From: Archegozetes longisetosus
Lineage: Eukaryota; Arthropoda; Arachnida; Sarcoptiformes; Trhypochthoniidae
Assembly (NCBI GenBank): GCA_018873245.2
Contig: JAEMBT020000003.1
Coordinates: 1,851,843 to 1,915,842, forward strand
Direction: 5' to 3'
Length of the DNA: 64,000 bases
The notes beneath the pieces were generated by a model. It saw nothing but the letters and a program-made list of their open reading frames with translations, made no database searches and had not been told where the DNA came from. Numbering within the stretch: position 1 is the stretch's first letter; each line of letters opens with the position of its first letter. The position numbers and the translations under genes are program-made. Shown here one piece after another: positions 60,333 to 64,000 of this stretch.

Positions 60333-60601
60333 TCCTGCTCTGTTGATTGACAACCTGTTCACCGATACTATACTCACCGACATCTTAAAAACTAAAAGAA
60401 GCTTTTTATTTACAATCAAACATAGGGCAGCCTAGCCTAATAAGCATAACAACCTAAACTAACATGGCTTGACATAACAACATAATGTAACCCGACCTAA
60501 CCTAACATAACATAACACAAAAAACGATTAAATGTAAAATTTGATGAATATTATAAAATAGACTTTTGTCGGTGAACTGGCTGTCGATGAACAGAGCAAG
60601 G
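60333..60601. mobile_element. MITE with CCTGCTCTGTT ends
   Basis: The ends over about 32 bp are inverted with several mismatches (CCTGCTCTGTTGATTGACAA; complement of CTTGCTCTGTTCATCGACAG). The centre has CCTAACCTAACATAACATAA. It may have inserted next to a hAT end, since GGACGCTTGGTCACC follows at about 60657. Confidence 0.6.
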
Positions 60602-61216
60602 TTGGGATTCACTCTGGACTGGTTAACCCGAAATCTAGACTGTCCAGTTCAAATCTGGACGCTTGGTCACCAAATACATTATAAATGCATAAAAAATTCT
60701 GGCAAGAATAATATTAAATATCTAGGCATCAGTGGAAAGTAACTAAGATATAATTTATTCTATAATTTGGATTCGTCAGAAGTCCAGAATTTTCTCTATT
60801 TGACAATGTTAGAAATATCTAGAATTTGTTTCTAATAGTTAATATTTTTTAAATAAGTGTTCTCTGCTTATCGAGTAATATATCAAATCGAAATAATAAT
60901 GAGCCTCGATTTAATGCAATTTCGAAAATTTATTTTCCAACATTTTTCCCATAAACTACGTTGAAAATCGCTTTATTTTTGAGGTTCAGCATTCTGTATT
61001 CGATAGATATTTAATGCCTAGATCTATCAATCCATTTTTTGCTCAATATAAGTTATGACTATCTAAAACTGAATTTTAAAAGTTATGATAAACTAATCTG
61101 AAATCTTATTGACTTGCATCCAAGTCTTTCGAAAATTTCAAACAATACTTATCTATTGATACTCCCTGAAAAGTGGCTTCTTTTTCTACTGTCAACTAGA
61201 ATTCTTCTAATAGTGT
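60602..61216. other. Intergenic stretch with an isolated hAT end
   Basis: GGACGCTTGGTCACC at about 60657-60671 looks like the right end of the GGTGACC family; no left end was found. Nothing else seen. Confidence 0.4.
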
Positions 61217-61507
61217 TTAACAACCGAATGCAGTGCTGGAAGCTTTGAGAGATGATGATTCTCATCCATAGAAACCACAACATATTGTTTTTCTCACAGA
61301 ATAGAATATTCCATGAGCATTTGTCATTAATACATCAATATTAGCACCTAATGTATCTTTGACTATAGTGACCCAAGCATCAAAATATTTTTCCCGTTCA
61401 TGAGAATGTGTTTAAATGCATCTTGCGACTTCTGAATCCTTCAGTTCGAAGTAGACCGAAGGAATTGATAATACGATTGATAAACAGACTGAAGGAACTA
61501 AGAAAAT
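61217..61507 (-). pseudogene. Second pseudogene of the cysteine-rich secreted protein
   Basis: The minus strand aligns with the neighbouring intact gene from its first codon on: SVCLSIVLSIPSVYFELK, then FDAWVTIVKDTLGANIDVL and RKTICCGFYG. The start codon is ATT instead of ATG. TAA follows ARCI, and a TGA replaces the Trp after GFYG. It is clearly dead and closely resembles 61825-62265, so it arose by tandem duplication. Confidence 0.85.
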
Positions 61508-61812
61508 TTTATTATTGCATATTAAATGCTAATTAAATTGCTTTAAAATCAAGAATAATGACTATTACTATTGTTGAAAAGGAGTTCTTAAAGTTTTATG
61601 AGATATTAAATACTGAGTTTAATATAATTCAGTCTCACAAAGTCATTAAATATTTACTATGAATTTTTTTATGAAAGTGATAAAAATAGTCTGAAGCATT
61701 TATAATTTCCAAGTTTCAATTAATTCAGCAAAATTTTTTTAATCTATTCATATTTTCTAGATTTATTCAAATTATATCTCATTCAATACAATTTTATAAA
61801 ATTAAAAATTAT

Positions 61813-61818
61813 TTTATT
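61813..61818 (-). terminator. Poly(A) signal AATAAA of the secreted-protein gene
   Basis: AATAAA on the minus strand only 7 bases beyond the TAA stop, implying a very short 3'-UTR. The assignment is positional. Confidence 0.4.
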
Positions 61819-61824
61819 TTTAAG

Positions 61825-62265
61825 TTAAAATTGAGTTGAATTGACAGATTTTTCACAAGTAGTCAATGATTTAGGAAATTTGATACAAAAACTTTCCATT
61901 GATTGTTGCAATCCTTGAGTTGAACCTTCTTTTTCCAATTTGGGCAGAAATTGTTCGAGTGCTACTTTACAACCAGGTGTAGTGCTCACAACTTTTAGAA
62001 CACATGATTCCCATGAATAGAAACCACAACAAAGTGGTTTTCTCAAAGAATCAGATAATGAGTCTGGATTTGTCTTCAATATATTAATGTCGGCGCCTAA
62101 TGTACCTTCAATTATAGCGACCCAAGCATCAGAACATTTTTCCCATTCATGAGAATGTATTGACATACATTTCGTCAATTCTTCTGATGGCTTCAGTTCG
62201 AAATAATCAGAAGGAATCGATAATACCATTGACAGACAGATAGAAAGAGTCATAAAAAGCAACAT
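61825..62265 (-). CDS. Small cysteine-rich secreted protein, family unrecognised
   Basis: 146 aa in a single exon. Residues 1-19 form a signal peptide (MLLFMTLSICLSMVLSIPS). The mature part has eight cysteines (33, 44, 79, 80, 88, 99, 127, 137), enough for four disulfides, a notable LCCGFYSWESC block and one N-glycosylation site (NST, 142). No membrane span, so secretion is likely. I do not recognise the family or its function. Two pseudogene relatives exist in this window: one 318 bp downstream and one 54 kb away at 7882-8309. This indicates a small duplicating family, perhaps with more members outside. A TATA-like box lies about 90 bases upstream and a poly(A) signal just after the stop, so the gene looks complete and expressible. 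Confidence 0.85.
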   Translation of the reverse strand: MLLFMTLSICLSMVLSIPSDYFELKPSEELTKCMSIHSHEWEKCSDAWVAIIEGTLGADINILKTNPDSLSDSLRKPLCCGFYSWESCVLKVVSTTPGCKVALEQFLPKLEKEGSTQGLQQSMESFCIKFPKSLTTCEKSVNSTQF

Positions 62266-62351
62266 TTTAGGTTAATTCTAATTTAATTAACTTTATTACA
62301 AGTCAATCGAAATATTTTTTCTTGAATGAGTTTTAAACACTCAAATTCTGT

Positions 62352-62359
62352 CTTTATAT
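62352..62359 (-). promoter_or_regulatory. TATA-like box of the secreted-protein gene
   Basis: ATATAAAG on the minus strand, about 90 bases before the start codon at 62265. That would leave a 5'-UTR of roughly 55-60 bases. A TATA motif is also kept upstream of the distant pseudogene copy. Confidence 0.45.
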
Positions 62360-62717
62360 TAGAGAAAACGTGAGATATTAAACATGTGTTTTTAATCTTC
62401 AAGTTATTTTCAATAAATTTTGCAATTTTTCTATGATTTCGTCACCGAAAATGCCTATACATTCATTGATTACTATTAATATTGAAATATTAGACTTTTA
62501 GTTCTATCATTTTATGATAACCACAAATCCTTCAGATTATGATTAGTGGTAGGAAAAACTCCAAATCCAAAACAATTCTCTATTTTATTGCTAACGTTCA
62601 CTGAAATACAATAAATTGAAGTTTAAGCAAGTCTGAGACGCAAATTAATTAAAAAAATATTTTAATTTTTTGTCAGAAATGAGTGACGATCACCTCAATA
62701 AGGTATATCCCATAAAA

Positions 62718-62852
62718 TGAAGAGCTTATTTCGAAAAGTGCTTAAGTGCCTATATTATAAGATCCGTTACTTTGAGCACTCATTATAATCTTTACGGACT
62801 TTATAATATAGTCACTTAAATCCTTTTAGAAATAAGCTCTTCAAATCAAAAG
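62718..62852. repeat. Palindromic MITE
   Basis: GAAGAGCTTATTTCGAAAAG at the left is matched by an inverted imperfect copy at the right (CTTTTAGAAATAAGCTCTTC). Further inward ATATTATAAGATCCGT pairs with ACGGACTTTATAATAT. The 135-bp unit would fold into one long hairpin. Confidence 0.7.
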
Positions 62853-62967
62853 TTGAGAATTAATTTTTCAAATCACAAATTAACCTTTCCATTGGATCCA
62901 GTGATAAGTCCATCAGTTTTAACAATTATAAATCTTTAAAACGCGATATAAAGCTCAGTATTTGAAA

Positions 62968-63106
62968 CCTGTTTTTGAAAAATACCTTTGCGAATAGGCC
63001 TTTTATATGCATTAAAAATACAGTACTTTCTACATTGAATTTAATGTAGAAAGAATTTTAATGCATGGTTAAAGGCCTATTTGTTAAGGCATTTCTTCAA
63101 AAACAG
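62968..63106. repeat. Palindromic MITE
   Basis: CCTGTTTTTGAAAAATACCT, then GAATAGGCCTTT and ATGCATTAAAA, are mirrored by inverted copies. The centre is CTTTCTACATT paired with AATGTAGAAAG. The total is about 139 bp, a near-complete hairpin with a very small loop. Confidence 0.7.
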
Positions 63107-64000
63107 GCCTCATTTGTATTTCCCTAATTAGAGAATTATATTGAAAATGATTCTTTATTTAATCAAATTCCGTAATAGTTTAATTATATGATTGTAAAAC
63201 TTTATATAATTAGAAACGCATTGAATGTTTAAGTCATCAGACATACAGTACATTAGAAGCTTTATAATCGGAGACAGCAACAAAAAAGTCAGCGTCTTAT
63301 TATACGCACTAGTTTGTCACCAAATTTCATTTATGATCAGCTTCTCTCACGATACTAAGTATTCTATGCGCTTCTTATTCTCTTTATAATAGTCAGATGA
63401 GAAACATGCCATCACAAACATCATTTCTGGTTCCATCAACGATTATTAAGTTTATAAGTGTATATTAAGAAACTAATGAACCAATCTGGCCTTGGAAAAT
63501 TTTGTTTTTAGTGAATGTTGCCAATTTATTTCCTCTGTAGTGAACTAGTGATTAAATTTTAAAAATATTTGAACAAATTAATTCTCAAAAAATTATATTG
63601 GTTCAGTACTTTTTCTCATTTATTAAATATGAAATCGCGAGAGAAGTTTATGGATCTGAAAGCTTATATTAATAACATTAAAAGTATTTTTATCATTTAT
63701 TATAAATGCATTTTTAGCAGACACAAAGTATGGAAAATGTCATTTGAATTAATTTATAAATATAGAACTAATTATTATTAATAATTGTTATGGTTTAACA
63801 ATACTACTTAATAAGTTAGTATCGACTATAAGTACAGTTTTTCGATTCCGGCCAGTGACCGAACTTGACCAAAAACATTTTATTGTAGCATTTTAGTGTT
63901 TAAATTTCTAAACTTAACTAACACTATTCATTTTACTTATTCACTATTTATTAGTTAATGCAGTTGAGCAATAATGTATCGCAAATAATATTCTAAACGT

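Larger units (their letters stand above)
62266..64000. other. Region upstream of the secreted-protein gene to the window end
   Basis: Apart from the TATA-like motif and the two palindromic repeats listed separately, no gene is supported. The last kilobase (63130-64000) is featureless AT-rich DNA; the short open frame at 63569-63781 lacks any domain or splice context. Confidence 0.45.

Noticed and set aside
1-64000. CRISPR arrays, bacterial operons, riboswitches
   Set aside because: The window is eukaryotic nuclear DNA with spliced genes; no regularly spaced direct repeats of CRISPR type were seen.

Overview
This is AT-rich nuclear DNA from a metazoan, most likely an arthropod. Genes are split by short GT-AG introns, there is a Dscam-type adhesion gene, tandem DEG/ENaC channels and an SLC26 transporter, and a very dense load of DNA transposons. 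A short (TTAGG)-like run also fits an arthropod. I lean towards a mite or other chelicerate, with a copepod-like crustacean as the alternative. The species cannot be fixed from the sequence.

All host genes I can support lie on the minus strand. (1) 1.2-5.8 kb: an SLC26/SulP anion transporter with 7 coding exons and 675 aa; a decayed Tc1/mariner element sits in one intron. (2) 7.9-8.3 kb: a pseudogene of a small cysteine-rich secreted protein. Its intact relative is at 61.8-62.3 kb, with another dead copy beside it at 61.2-61.5 kb. (3) 16.7-42.6 kb: a Dscam-like gene that I could join in phase over 25 coding exons (1336 aa), including a 23-nt microexon. It encodes 9 Ig domains and 4 FN3 domains. 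It lacks the block (two FN3 plus Ig10) seen in canonical Dscam, and an in-frame TGA stands just before a membrane-spanning-like stretch. Its 14-kb second intron holds a broken Ty3/gypsy element and a giant hairpin. (4) 51.0-55.4 kb: three tandem DEG/ENaC subunits. The first two are intronless and separated only by TAG plus one codon in the same frame.

The rest is a transposon landscape. It contains an apparently intact mariner (11.2-12.5 kb, perfect 27-bp ends), a Tc1 deletion derivative (15.2-15.9 kb, perfect 35-bp ends), a Tc1/mariner relative (1.7-3.0 kb), and a hAT family with GGTGACC-type ends in four complete copies, each with its own perfect 8-bp target duplication (44.5, 49.3, 56.3 and 58.6 kb). 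A second hAT-like family starts TAGAGACCACG (7.2 and 48.2 kb). There are fold-back elements with nested insertions (8.4-10.6 kb, 35.1-36.2 kb, 57.2-58.4 kb), tRNA-headed SINE-like repeats and several short palindromic MITEs.

Functionally the host genes are unrelated neighbours: anion transport, neuronal or immune cell recognition, cation channels, and a small secreted protein family. The three channel genes form the only obvious functional cluster.
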